Shown: piece after piece, positions 49,294-60,999 of the stretch
How the letters are laid out: each line of letters begins with the position of its first letter
Position numbering within the stretch: the stretch's first letter is position 1
Assembly (NCBI GenBank): GCA_001051155.2
Contig: JYIP02000004.1
Coordinates: forward strand, 4,830,383-4,894,382
Reading direction: 5' to 3'
Length of the DNA stretch: 64,000 nt
Source of the DNA: Chrysoporthe austroafricana
Taxonomy: Eukaryota > Ascomycota > Sordariomycetes > Diaporthales > Cryphonectriaceae
Program-made: the position numbers and the translations under genes
Notes under the pieces: model-generated
Told to the model about the DNA's origin: nothing
Databases searched by the model: none
Seen by the model: only the letters and a program-made list of their open reading frames with translations

Positions 49294-49884
49294 CGACGGG
49301 GCTGGATGTACATTAGCCACGCATTAATAGAACTCACTGCGGCGGGACTTACGGCAAACACCACCAAGAAAGAACTTCATGCGGCATGCTGCCCCTCAGG
49401 AGTGCCAACGTGGCGGCCGCGGCCATCTTTGTCGCACCCATGGTTATGGGCAGGTCATGGTAATAAACAATGGATGACGATATAGCAGTGCCTGATTATT
49501 GATTAATCGCAGAATTGTTGTGTTGGTACTCCACTGCATTCTACACTGTCACTCCCCCTGCATCAAAGCACCGGGTCCTTCTTCCAGTGTCCGTTGTGTC
49601 AATGGGTTCATCAATGCTCGTCTCCAGATTCTCCAAGGCCCGCCTCTCTATATAAGCTCCTCAGTCAGTCAGCAGGTCTTTTCAAACTTCAGAAGTTAAC
49701 CTATTGATGGACACTGCAGCACTCACTTAAACCAGTATGATCATCTGGTTAGACACTCACAGTTGCTATCCAACATAAATGCAGCAAGCCTGTTGTGAGG
49801 CCCTCCCCTCCCCCTCCATCTCTCTTTATTCTAAGTGTCCTCACCAAGTACGGCTGGGCAACGTCAAGCACATTCCTGTTCAAG
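49294..49884. other. Intergenic region: 3' flank of NDUFAF6-like gene and 2EXR promoter
   Basis: 591 bp with no supported gene. Contains the TATA box at 49,649 and a pyrimidine-rich leader (CCCTCCCCTCCCCCTCC near 49,800), common upstream of fungal starts. Confidence 0.55.
49649..49656 (+). promoter_or_regulatory. TATA box of the 2EXR gene
   Basis: TATATAAG in the context CTCTCTATATAAGCTCCTCAG, about 235 bp upstream of the chosen start. It is the only canonical TATA element I found in the gene island. The transcript would have a leader of roughly 200 nt. Confidence 0.55.
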
Positions 49885-51051
49885 ATGTCAACTTCAACTT
49901 TGACCTTCTTCCTACTGCTTCCTAATGAGCTGAAGGACAAAATCTGGGGCTACGCACTGCCGCCCTTGGGCCGCGACCGTCCTCGCCTCGTCAGCGTCCG
50001 GGCTGTTGCTGAGCCTTCAAATCTCTCCGTCATGACCCCTCAGCCTGCAGGTTTCGACATCGTTGCTGGTGATCAGCGCCTTGTCACTCTCGAAAATCGC
50101 TGGTGCTTCGAACACGAATACTTTCCTGAGCCGTGCTTCCTACCTAACAGCTGGACCGTCTTAAACAAAAAGTCCCTGGAAGCTGACGATACATACGCGA
50201 TTGCTCGCAAGCTGTGTGGCGTTTCTCACGACACCAGATTCTTCATCATGAAGGAATTGCAACTGCGAGCCAGGCAGAGAATCCACGATCTCGCCGTTTC
50301 TGATCGCTGTGGCATCAATATAAGCATTTTTCGGGAGGTTCTCATCCAGCACCTCACCGTTCCTGGTTATCATTTCCAAGGCATGGATGTCGACCCTCGC
50401 CGAGACATCTTCTTCATCAAGGATTGCGATCTCGTCTTTGGTCGAGAAATCATTTTCTTCCCTCGGATCATAGTCACTCTCGCGGGTGTCTTGGCATCAT
50501 ACCTTCGATTCAAACCCGGCGACCAAGTCTTCGAGGATTGCCGTCGCTTCATTGATGGGTTTCTCGTGGAGTCACCTGCTAGAGATTCAGACGTCTACGA
50601 GCAGCTCCTCGAAGATTGTCTCGAGAACCTCCGCCTAGCACCTGCCTCTGCGCTGTCAGTCGGTCTCCCACTACCACCTGGCTTCGTGCTGCCACCTGTC
50701 TCTACGTTACCATCTGGATCCCGTCTGCGGCCTCTCCACCGGCTCCAGACAAAGAGAATCACCATCATCATCGGCTGCGATGATGTATACGTTGATAACC
50801 TCATCAAGACTGAGAAGCTGGACCCCGTCCGCGACTTTCTTCCTGCCCCCCATCCCCTGCGCAGTCTCAGCCTAGAAGCCGCTGCCTTTGCCAAGGTGTA
50901 TGCCGAGCACCAGGATGATTTTGCCGAAGATGATGATGGGCACTTGCCGTCTCTCGACTTCGTGACGATCAGGGGAACTCCATTGCCATCACGTAGAATT
51001 CCCCGTTTCGGGGGCGGAACGTCCGAGGATGTTGTCGGCTCGCAGTTTTGA
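49885..51051 (+). CDS. 2EXR domain-containing protein
   Basis: Single exon, 388 aa from the second in-frame ATG. The frame is open 30 codons further up (49,795), but that extension is a low-complexity Pro/Ser run followed by a hydrophobic stretch. The 2EXR signature T-F-F-L-L-L-P-N-E-L-K-D-K-I-W-G-Y-A-L starts at residue 6, where it normally begins right after the start. The family is large and expanded in ascomycetes; the F-x-x-L-P-x-E-x-R-x-x-I-W motif resembles the start of F-box-like modules, and the biochemical role is unknown. The middle shows H-D-T-R-F-F-I-M, and the C-terminal third has a Pro/Leu repeat stretch and an acidic patch (E-D-D-D-G-H). Ends 176 bp from the convergent permease gene. 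Confidence 0.8.
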   Translation: MSTSTLTFFLLLPNELKDKIWGYALPPLGRDRPRLVSVRAVAEPSNLSVMTPQPAGFDIVAGDQRLVTLENRWCFEHEYFPEPCFLPNSWTVLNKKSLEADDTYAIARKLCGVSHDTRFFIMKELQLRARQRIHDLAVSDRCGINISIFREVLIQHLTVPGYHFQGMDVDPRRDIFFIKDCDLVFGREIIFFPRIIVTLAGVLASYLRFKPGDQVFEDCRRFIDGFLVESPARDSDVYEQLLEDCLENLRLAPASALSVGLPLPPGFVLPPVSTLPSGSRLRPLHRLQTKRITIIIGCDDVYVDNLIKTEKLDPVRDFLPAPHPLRSLSLEAAAFAKVYAEHQDDFAEDDDGHLPSLDFVTIRGTPLPSRRIPRFGGGTSEDVVGSQF

Positions 51052-51227
51052 CAAGAAACTTTGGCAAGATCAGGGGTGGAATTTTTGCTTTGCAGGGGCA
51101 CGGTTTGGACTCTTGGGAATGACTTTCTAGGCTTTAAGAATTGGGTCTTATATTCTGGGCATGGATTTCTAATTTCTGACGGCGAGGTTCTAGGTATCGG
51201 CTAGGCAGGCGAGGTGCTCTACATTGT

Positions 51228-53192
51228 TCATGTCGGTGGCCCAGCATAGTTTCGATGTCCCCACGCTATATACCATGCAACGGACATGATGGTGAACGCC
51301 ACAAATACTACGGAGGCATCTGGAGTCCTACTGTCAGTTTCTATCCCCGAGTCGCGTGGATATATGGATCCAACGTACAGTTCATACTTGCCCCTGTGAC
51401 GGGTATAGTAGTCGGCATACAGAAAAGCGGGATGGCCAGCAGGGACCATACTATGCAGGTAGGTTCATAGTCAGTAAAAAAAAAAAAAAAAACGGCTTAA
51501 GCAGATCAGACTCCTCCTGCCAGAGTGGTGAGACCTGCGAGAAGAGCAAGACAACATGAAAGTATGACGAAAGGAAAGACTGCATACCGATAGATACGTA
51601 GTTGCACACAATGCCCAGGGCACCAAGGTTAAAGCTCGCGTGCTTGATTGACTGTCTCCGGTCCAACAAGCTGACCACGATGGGCATGGCATAGGACGTC
51701 GTCAAGCAGATGACACCAACACCGGAGAAGGCGTTGAACGCCGCGCTAGAGCCGAAGTAAATAAGGCCCAGAGCGACCTGGACGACCATTGATAGCATCA
51801 TGGCGTTGAAAGGGACACCCAATCGCTCGTCGATCCTCTTCCACAAATGGCCCGCGGGGATTGCACCGTCGCGCGCGAACGCCCAGATGCATCGGGACGA
51901 GGCTGTTGTGCATCCGATCCCGCAGATGACGGCCAGCACCAGCAGGGGTATGAGGAGGCCGAAGGCACCACCCGAGGAGCCGACGGCGGATTTAATGATG
52001 GACGGCACGGGCTGACCCGAGGCAAGGGCGAGGAGCCCGTCGATATCAGGCATTACGAAGACCAAGGGGATGAGAATCATTAGTCCAGCGAAGGTGTTGA
52101 GGACGATCGTGCCAACCATGGCCTTGGGCACTTGGGTGGCGGGCTCCCGTACCTCTTCGCACATGCTACAGTACACACTATAGTCAGCCATATCAAAGCC
52201 CTCGCCCGGGAGTCTGGAAAATCACAACGAAGATCGACCCTACGAGATGACCATGCCTGTTGAGGATGTGGCATACGCAGCCTGCAGGAGGCCGACACAA
52301 AAGGACCAGCCTGGTGTCCATCCGGAGCGAGGTTCGAAGGAAGTGAAGACGTATTCGGCGCTGTGGCGGCCATCCCTAGCCAGGGCCAGCACACATATCA
52401 CAATCGCTATCACGCCAGCGAAGGTCCAGAATATTGCTGCAGTCTACAACACATTTGGGGCATATCAGCGAATGAAATTCTCCCAATAGGGTATCCGTAG
52501 GTATAACATGATCACGCAGTAAGCGCCACGATGGAAGAACCAGCAATTCGTCTTACATCCAAGATAGGCAACCAGCGGTCACCGAAGGCCGAGACAGCAT
52601 TGCACAGCAGAGTAAGTCCCAGGAATACCAGGAAGATTTGCCAAGTCTCACCGGGAAATATGCCGACGCCATCCTCGTCCTCGAACACGTCGATGCAGGC
52701 AACGAGAAAGAGTGCAGTACCGAAGTTAACAGCAAGAGTGATAGTCACATTGCCGATCATGTAGAGCCATCCGCAGGTCCAGCTGGCGATCTTTCGCCAT
52801 TTCGGCGGCGACAGCTGAAAGGTCTGGTAGTAAACTCCTCCGGCTGTAGGGTAGAGGCTCGTGATCTCGCCGAGAGATATTGCCACGCACAGAATGATGT
52901 AGGACACACCGACCCAACCCCAAATAATATTCGCCGGGCCACCTCCAGCCAATGGGTAGTACATTGTCGTCGAGAGGCCGTACGGTATGGCGGCCAGGAC
53001 AAAGGACATGAAAGCGACCTGTAGTGTCGAGCGGTTGCGGGATAGCTCCTGTACGTAGCCGAGGGACTCCAGGAGTTGGTCTGCGGATTCCTCTCCGCCG
53101 CTGGGGGAGTCGACACTGCCCTTTTGGGTGGCTCCTATCTCGGCATCGTTCAAAGTGGCAGGATGGTTGTGGTGCATAGCAAGCGTCGCCAT
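51228..53192 (-). CDS. Amino-acid/GABA/choline-type permease (APC superfamily)
   Basis: Five exons: 52,557-53,192, 52,244-52,443, 51,588-52,165, 51,379-51,450, 51,228-51,319; introns 113, 78, 137 and 59 bp; all phases agree; product 525 aa. An N-terminal cytoplasmic tail of about 55 residues precedes about 12 membrane segments. Family marks: S-L-G-E-I-T-S-L-Y-P-T-A-G-G-V-Y-Y-Q in the TM3 region, M-C-E-E-V-R-E-P-A-T-Q-V-P-K-A-M after TM6-7, and F-A-R-D-G-A-I-P. These place it with fungal ACT-family transporters (Uga4, Hnm1 and relatives) that import amino acids, GABA or choline. The C-terminal exons are small but restore the expected P-V-T-G-A-S-M-N-Y-A-S-V-V-F-V ending. Without them the frame runs through an intronic poly-T into an odd Phe-rich tail. 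Confidence 0.9.
51476..51492. repeat. 17-nt A homopolymer inside a permease intron
   Basis: Uninterrupted A17 on the plus strand (T17 on the coding strand) within the third-from-start coding gap, between exons 3 and 4. It gives a polypyrimidine tract ahead of the acceptor. Confidence 0.8.
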
Positions 53193-55741
53193 GATAAAAG
53201 GATGTTAGAGAGGCAGCCGAGAGTGTTGGAGAGTGATGCTGTCGGACTTGGGAAAGGCTAGAGAAGCTCTATAAGCTCTTTTCCAGCAGCATCTCTCCCG
53301 GAAAACTCAGGCTTTAATGGTCGTGAGACAAGAAAATAAGAAGCGTCATTTTTATGGACTTCCTCGGTAGCACATACGTAAATGAAGGACCCAAGAAATT
53401 GGTAATCTGGTACAAACTCTGCATCTATGAAGCCCGTAATTGGCGACGAGTCAGATTTGGCAGAGGCAAGTTGGCCGCAAACTTTTTAACAGATTCTGCC
53501 CCAGTGAAAGTGACATCAGCGGTAGAAATATAATGGGGAGAGATCCACAAGCCGTTATGCTTGGCCCCAGGGATCCGTAGGGTTAGGCCAAAGCCTTGGC
53601 TCTGGCTTGGGTGTGAGAAGGCACAGAGGACCCCATGAATGCCTCTCAAGCATCTAACAGGCATCTGTTCAGAGGGTTCGGAAATTCTGTTGGCGGCGAT
53701 GGTGGCTGATTCTACCTAGGTAGTTCAAGGTGGTTGTTTCCAAGCCAAGGTGGCAAACACGGAACGTTGAACAATCGAGATTGCCAAGGCCCGGCTGTCA
53801 ACGCGGCGGCAAGCAAGGCATTTAGTAATAGAAATACTAGACAGTGTCTCGTGCTCCACACACAGACTCCAGGTCGTATTTTTTAAGAAGACCTGGCAGT
53901 TATTCGACGATAGACCTCGACGTCTCAGGCTTGTGCCTAATTGGTCTCGGGAAGAGATGTCTACTACCAATGCCCCCAAGCTCAACCTGAACTCCTTTCA
54001 GACGCCGCTCGAAGTAAATCAAAGCCCTATAGAGGACGTATTCATGGCACCTAAGCACACACGCACACTACCAAAAGGCAGACCATCTCGCGAATAGACC
54101 CCACCGTATAGGCAGGTGCGGATACTTGTCTGGGGCAGCCAGCACCATGGGGCGTATTGGATCGGCGTGCAAGTGAGCGGCTAGAGCAGGCTTTCTTACA
54201 ATGCAGCATTCCGAGCCATGACTTGGAACCATCGCTTAGCATTGTCAAGGTTAGAGGCTTTGTCAGAGCTCAGAACCGAAGGCACCGAGAACTGTAAATA
54301 TGGGGCAAGTGCCGTCTATATCAAGGCCATCTCCCTCTACAGTTTAGGTGATGACTGTCTGTTCTCCTATGAAGGGGGTGGGGGGTTAGTGCGTGAGAGT
54401 CTTGAGAGACTGCCCTCACAACTCATCAAGTACCAAGTAATCCTATCATTTATCATAACATGAGTGTTCGCAAGTGAGAATGAGCTGTGAACCGCAGCAT
54501 GCCGTGGAGCCCAAAATGTGGTAATTATCGCGAGTCACGGCTCTGAGATCATGCATCACCCCTACTTCCTGATATCCCTATATGCTCCTGCAAATAGTGC
54601 TCTTCCGTTATGCCACAGGTGGCACATTCGAATACGCCCCTCTGAGCTTAATCTAGGAAGAATAATGAGGATTTGGAGCCGTCCGTTTCGTTATTCGCTA
54701 CCTAGCAGGTAGTAAAATGAGTCCCTTCCATTTGGGCTAGAAGCAGTTCATTTCGCCGGATCCGCGCTGAGGTGTTGTCATCATTCTATATCAGCAAGCT
54801 CATTCTATATCAGCAAGCATTCTGTTGAGCCTATCTAGATACTCATTTTTACGATCCAGTCATGCCCACCGCTCATACCATTGTGTTCACAAAAAAAGGT
54901 GCCGCTTCTATAGTCTGCTAGCTGTAACAAATTCAAAGCGCCTTTTTTTTTTCTTTCTTTTTTTGACTCTCGAATTCATGTCGAGGTTAGCATCTGAGAG
55001 ACACAGCTGTATTAGGCACCCTGGGTAGCTAGCAGGCATTATTTAAATAGGCAGCAACGGGCATTTAGGTAGTTATCGTAAGTCAGGAGACTTGGCAAAG
55101 CTATACTTTGCATCAGAACGACTGTTCCGACTATTCGGACACAACGATGCCTCAAGAGACATGTCGCCTGGAGTGAAAACCAAGGTTGTGATATCAAGCG
55201 CCGCTGAATACAACGGAACGAGCTTGTAGACGCGATGGAAGTATCCACGACATAAAAGATTTATCTCGAAATGGCAACAAATCCTTACGAATCACCTGTC
55301 CATTTGCTCCGGTGTCCGTGACATACCTCTGCGATCATCCCACAGGATGTGAAGGGGTGTTGACCGCCGAAGCCATCCCCCAGCCTAACTAGGCTAAACC
55401 ACAATCTTCACGTCTGCCCTCTTGTTTCTGCTAGCTTATGCATGGGCTAGAGGCCCTGGTGGGATCAGGAGTAGACACGATATAACAGTGTTACAGAGGG
55501 CCGGTAGTTTGTTCAAGCCTAGTAGATGTGGAATGATCCTATACAAGGATGACTACGAGACTTTGAATGCCATGCAATTAATTGATCGTATGAGTTCTGC
55601 AACGTGCATTGTCGGTATCCTATGTGTTGATTTCCAAAGTAACCCTCAACCCAACGCCATGGTTGCCCTTCGGACGAATGTATAAGAAGCAGCCACAATA
55701 ATATCCAGTTTACGGCCAGTCTTTATCAACCAGGCGCGCTC
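53193..55741. other. 2.5-kb stretch with no supported gene
   Basis: Longest gene-free stretch of the island. The left end is the permease promoter and the right end the 3' flank of the WD40 gene. Frames up to 87 codons (for example 55,422-55,685 plus; 53,725-53,985 minus) lack motifs and intron support. A 19-bp tandem duplication is at 54,782-54,818 and a T-rich tract at 54,943-54,964. It could hold a non-coding RNA or a decayed gene; I see no positive evidence for either. Confidence 0.5.
54782..54818. repeat. Two-unit 19-bp tandem duplication
   Basis: CATTCTATATCAGCAAGCT followed directly by CATTCTATATCAGCAAGC, perfect except for the last base. Probably a small slippage event. Confidence 0.75.
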
Positions 55742-58700
55742 TTAATCCCTCCCATCAGCATACACACTTCCACATCGCCCACAGACAAGTTTCTGCTGGC
55801 CCTGAATCCTCTTTGCCTTGGGTTTTTGGGCGTGGCACTTGCTGCATGTCATAGCCCCCTTACCTTCGGTGCCGACATCGCTCTCGCTGGTCAGCTCAGA
55901 ACTAAGCCTCGACACTACAGAGTTGGCTCGCAAGTGATCGTCGTGTTGAGTTGTCACAGTACTTAGATGAGATTGTCCGCGAAAATGGCCTGGCCGCCGA
56001 CTTGTACCGTTGACATCGACGTCCGCTGACTCTGAGGTCGGCGAGGACGTCTGACCAGAAATCACCGACGATCCCAAACTCTTCCGGCGGACCCCCTCGA
56101 AATCATCCCTGGGCCCGTTCGATAGAGCATCGCTACTAGTCCTATTGTGCTTCTTCGACCCGCCGGATTTTCCATCGGATGACTTCAGCCCGGCGAGGCC
56201 TTTCCAGCGGTTCAAGTTCCAGAAGGCGTAACTGGCACCAGCAGCGTCGAGTTTCATCATGCCGTCATCCGGACTGTCCTCCGCAGGATTGAAAGAGAAC
56301 GAAGGTACTGGAGGCGACATTAGAATTGAATATTTTGCCACATCTTCCTCTCCCTTCGTTGAAGTGGCTTGTGGCTTTTCCCCAACTTGCTCTTTGCCAA
56401 GAGGCGTCAGTTTTAGTGGCGGCGGTGGGTGCTTCCTGCCCTCCGCAAGTGATTTTGGACGGCTGCGGCTTGCCACACTGCTCGTCGGACTGTCTGGCGC
56501 GTCGCTCGCAATTGTTCGTGCGGGAGTATGTCGAGGAGACGCAAGGGAGTATGGCAGTTTCCTCGCATCCGCCGCAAGGTTTGTAGACGATCCACGGATG
56601 TTTTTGGCAGGTGAGATACTCCTGTCGCTTCGAACTGGCGTGGCCATACTCCCAGCAATCGACTTTGGTCTTCCACCTTCGACGTTCTGTCTCCAGCTAA
56701 TAATCATGTCGGAAGACACTTTGCCTGAAGGACCGGTCAGACTACCCCGCCTAGAATGTGCGGCGCTGCCGATGCTGGAAGCTCGCCCTATTCCGATGAT
56801 ACCGCCAGGCTTCCGGGAGAGGTTGCTTCCGGTTTCCCAGCTTTCGTGGCGGCGCTTGTGTGCACAGTCCTGCCTGAAAACCTTGATAATTCCCTGGTCA
56901 TCCGTCGTGACGATGATGTTCCCCCCGGGGTGTGCGGTACGTGAGATGTAAGCCGGCGACGGTTCCACCTTCTTGAGCAGGGCTGATGCTGAGGGCATCT
57001 TGTCTGCGCCTGGTAACTGATCGTGACTGCCGGCGTCCGAAGGAGCTGCCTGCGAGGCCGTGGCGGCCGCCTCGTCCGCGGACATCAGAACCACCGGTGG
57101 CGGATTACAAAGGTCGTAGATTGGATCACCAGACGCGGACAAGAGTTGCCTGGTCTTTCTGGGAGCAAACAGGGCTGTCGTTACGATATCGCCATGTGCG
57201 TCAAAGCTCTCGCAGGGGTGCTTATCCTTACCTAAGTCGCCGCTATTCGACGGGCCCGTCTTCCATATGAACGCCTTCCTGTTCTCGCTCCCACTGATGA
57301 CATACTGAGCATCGTCGCTGAAGCTGGCACTAATCTGTGTGCATGCGTTCTCGTGCCCCTTGAGTTTGGTGTCGAGACTGCCGTCTCTCAAATTGTAAAC
57401 GCGGATTCGCGAGTCATTTGTTGAGACCATGATCTTCACCTCGCCGGGCTCCGTACCCTTGCCCCCTGAGATCAAGGACATCGTCACTGTAGAAATACCA
57501 GTGATTTTACTCCCTTTGGAGTTTTTGCCTCTAGAGCTTTTGGCGTGAATCTGGCTGTGAAATTTGAGTCCCTCCGTCTCGTACAGCATGCACATACCAT
57601 TCAAAAGGCCTGCGATTGCGATCTTACCGTCCGGAGTGAAGGCCACAGCTGTGATCAGGTCTGGTAGATGTACATTCCAAGCGATTTGCTTATCAGGAAT
57701 ACTCCAGAGTCTCAAAATCATGTCGAGGCTTCCGGCTAGAAAGAAACGATCGTCGGTAGGGTGGAATGCGATTTTTGTGACGACGTCTTTGTGCTTGAAT
57801 TGGCACAGGCAGTCGTCCCGGGTAACATGCCAGAGCCTGACCGTCTTGTCCATACTGGTCGAGAGGAGGAAGTTGTTCTTACTCCAGCTCAAGTCAACAA
57901 CCTCGTTGGTATGACCCGAGAATTCACGGACCGGACGCTCAACGAATACGGGTGCGGAAAGCCTCTCGCCGACAGGAGTTATTGCAGCTTCCTCCTCCTC
58001 CTGAGCACGCCGCTTTTCGGGTGTAGAGATGACCGCCCACACCCTCACGACACCGTCCTTCCCAGCTGCGGCGAGATATTTCCCGTCCTTGGAAAACTCG
58101 GTGGCCCAGATCGCCCCACCTGTCCTCTCCCTTCTTCGACCGCCCGCGCCAGCCACGGACACGGTCACGACGGGAATGTTCTCATCGGCCTGCTCACCTG
58201 ACTCAGCAAGCTTAGGATGGGTCCCAACAAGCTCCTGGGCGAGGAACATGCGGTTGAACTCCCGCTCCTGACTCTGCTTGTTCTGCGCCCGGACACGGAT
58301 GTATCTCGGTGGCTCCTTGTGGATAGGGACGAAGCCTCCCGCGTCGACGATGTTGGAAGAGAATACACGAGCATCGGCGCCGTTCATTCGTTGCTCGCTC
58401 CCCAGCTCAGAATCGCTGTCGTGTACGGAATCGACATCCGGCTTGGCCTTTCTGATACCAAACCGGCTTAGGAACGAGCTACCCTTTCTATTAAGAATGG
58501 ATTACCAGTCAGTCACATCCTCTGTATTCCGATACGGTGGGCGACCGTCTCGTTTGTGGGGTCATCTCCTTCAATCCTGGTCGCGAGTCCCTCCTCTTGC
58601 CCTGTCTTGCGGTTTTCTCAAGCCACGCGCAGGACCCCGGAAGTGAGCAAAGGATCCAAGACATACTTCTTGTCTCTGGCAGCATCAACGAAGTTCGCCG

Positions 58701-59469
58701 GCTGCCTACTAGTGAGTTCGGAGCTCTGACGCGGTAAGGGATCTAGGCTGGGACCGGGACCGGGGCCGGGGCCGTCAGGTACCGGGGCGATAGCATTTCG
58801 CGGGCGTACCTGCTTGGCGAGGGAAGTGTCGGTGTTTGTGCGCTTGAAGATATGCTAGAAGACGAGCATGCTGTCAGCCCACGTTGCTGCGCCTGGTGGA
58901 TCCTGCTCTTGACGGCCCTGTAGGCTCTGCTCCGATGCCCACCTTGGAAGAAGTTCGCGAGCCCGTGGACCCTGAGGATTGACATACCTGCGAGAGCGGA
59001 TCGACACCTTGGCTGGTCGGCGAAGTTGCGGACGGATTTGGAGCGGCCGTGGAAGTAGCTTTGACCGTACCGAGGCCCAAGCCTTTGGCAGAGTCATGGT
59101 CCGAACTCCCCTTCGCCGGGTCTTTCTGGCTGGCTCTCGCCGGCCCTTTCCTCGAGGTGATGCCTGAATTTGCGGAGGTCGGAGTAGGGGGTGCGACGGT
59201 GGTCATCGGCGCGGCAGCGGGTGCCAGGGTCGACGGGGATGCTGCGAGCTTCCGGTCGTCTGTTCTCGCGACATGCCGTCAGCACTCCAGGTTCCCGTGG
59301 CCGTGAAAGGAACACCGGCGCTTGGAATTGAGGGGGGGGGGGGAGCAGCAGCGACAAGCTTACCGTCCGCACTTGTGAGTGCTTGCAGCGGGCCGTCACC
59401 GGGCGGCTGTCTCTGTCTGGGCATTGGCTGCGGCTGCGAGCTTCGTTTGGACTGCGAGCTGGGTGCCAT
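55742..59469 (-). CDS. WD40 repeat protein, WDR44/Dgr2-like
   Basis: Five exons: 59,316-59,469, 58,988-59,259, 58,810-58,854, 58,667-58,701, 55,742-58,487; introns 56, 133, 108 and 179 bp; product 1083 aa. The 45-bp and 35-bp microexons restore D-P-L-S-Q-H-I-F-K-R-T-N-T-D-T-S and D-A-A-R-D-K-K-K-G-S-S-F-L-S-R-F, the lead-in before the WD repeats as I recall it for fungal homologues. WD repeats span roughly residues 290-740, then a Ser/Pro-rich disordered region, then a C-terminal zinc ribbon (C-S-K-C ... C-G-R-C, about 1050-1080). The human WDR44 binds Rab11, while yeast Dgr2 is little studied; the role here is unproven. The first intron is the weakest call: donor GTGTTC, and both frames look protein-like across it, next to a 12-G run. 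Confidence 0.85.
59332..59343. repeat. 12-nt G homopolymer in exon 1 of the WD40 gene
   Basis: G12 on the plus strand encodes part of a Pro run on the minus strand. A length error of one base here would shift the frame of exon 1, which matters for the 5' model of this gene. Confidence 0.8.
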
Positions 59470-60999
59470 CTTCCATGGTTGATTTTCGGTGCGGGCTTGG
59501 ACGTGTCGCAAGGTGATCGCTCGGTCGCCTTCCAGCCGGTACTGCCGCCGTGGGTGGTAACGATGGTAGCGTGTGTTGACGATCTTGATAGTCACCAAGG
59601 AGACAAGCTGCGCGTGCTTACTGAGCAGGTAGAGGAACCTTGAAGACAGCGAGGACCCGCAACAGCCACGAGGCAGACGGGGATGGACCAAAGCAAAGCG
59701 AAGGGCCGCTAGAGCAAAGGGGAGCCCCCGTCCTGTGCTTGATGCGGCGGGCCCTGTTCACATTTCAAGGGCTCCAGACGTGTTAATTTCAGTAGGGAAA
59801 GGAGGAGGGGCCAGCCGACGGGGTTGACAGAAGAGTGGATTCGTGAGGTTGGGCTGGTAATTGGCCTCGCGCTGGCCTATGAGCTCCTATTGCCTAAAAA
59901 TATCCCTAGGTAGGATGTCGAAGGGCCGCCGGCTTGGGCTTGGTAGTGGCTGAGAAGGTGTTGTGTGGTGGGATGTAAGCCCGCTCTGAACCGTTCCGCA
60001 GAGGCCGCCGGGTGTCGACGAGCGAGTCTCCGTCCCGCATTTGGGTTGTTGATGTCAGAATGATGACGCTGGCTGTCTCGATGCGAATGCTCGCCCGGCT
60101 TGTGACAAGGCCATTGGAACCGGCCGGTCGGGTCGGCACAGCAGATGTATTATGTACCGACGCCGCGTTGGGCTGCAGGGGAGTACATCAGTCAGTCCGC
60201 TTCCCTAGTGACCGTCGCCGTGCCCCTCGAGACAAGACCCAGGCGGTCCTTGGGGCCTCCACCAGGGCGGAACGAGGTTGCCCGTACACACGAGCACGAG
60301 CACGAGCACGCACGCACATACGTGACAGTCAGACAGTCAACCTTGTGCCTCAAAGGGGAAGCCCGTTTGCAGCCACGGTCAATTCACTGCCGCTGCCCAC
60401 CGCAGCGGCTTGCTAGAAGGAGAAGACCTGCAGCCCCCGAGGTGCTGTCTGTCGCACCGTACTGAACAGCCCTTGGGCTCTGGTGGGTCCTGGGCGTCTT
60501 CGGCGGAGGCGAGACGGCCAATATGAGGATCGCCCACCCTTGCTTGTCCTGACCGAACACCCTCCTGGTCGGATGGTACTTATGGCTTCAAGCGTGTGGG
60601 TGGCCCTAGATCCATCGATCCTCTTATCTTGCAGATGGTGCATGCGAGCCCGCTGCGTCCTAGTCCTCTTCCTGACCGTGCCGGGCGGCCACCTCGTGCA
60701 CGCACAGAATTATGGCCTGTCTTTTACCCGTCTACTGGTCAGGCACAGGAACCTAGATACTAACTATGGTGTGCAGCCGCCAGGCGCTGGTCTTCCAGCA
60801 TTCGGCTGGGCGAGCTACTGAGGCGACTCGTATCCTGAGCGTAACGCCGTAACTGGTCAGGCAGGACATCAGGGCATCCTGTAGGGCCGAGGCCTGGACG
60901 ACTCCCCTTTTGGGTGTCTGTCTCATACTCGATCATAGAGGCGATGGGGTCTCTGATGCTGCGCCTCCCCCAAAGCAGCCTGGCCCCATCGCAGCGACC
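59470..60999. other. GC-rich intergenic region between WD40 gene and DOM34
   Basis: 1.53 kb containing the WD40 promoter and leader and the DOM34 3' flank. Frames of up to 134 codons (60,012-60,416 plus) arise from GC richness and include a low-complexity R-A-R-A-R-T stretch from the hexamer repeat at 60,290-60,317. No motif supports a gene. Confidence 0.5.
60290..60317. repeat. CACGAG/CACG microsatellite
   Basis: ACGAGCACGAGCACGAGCAC then CGCACGCAC: three hexamer units running into a CACG tetramer run. Confidence 0.8.

Noticed and set aside
51451..51587. Permease ending in a Phe-rich tail after the poly-T
   Set aside because: This is intron read-through; splicing at 51,587/51,451 and 51,378/51,320 restores the expected last membrane segments.
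56259..56951. 230-codon open frame on the plus strand
   Set aside because: Antisense to the Ser/Pro-rich region of the WD40 protein; composition mirrors that region.
60012..60416. 134-codon plus-strand frame
   Set aside because: Driven by GC-rich low-complexity sequence including the CACGAG repeat; no homology recognised.
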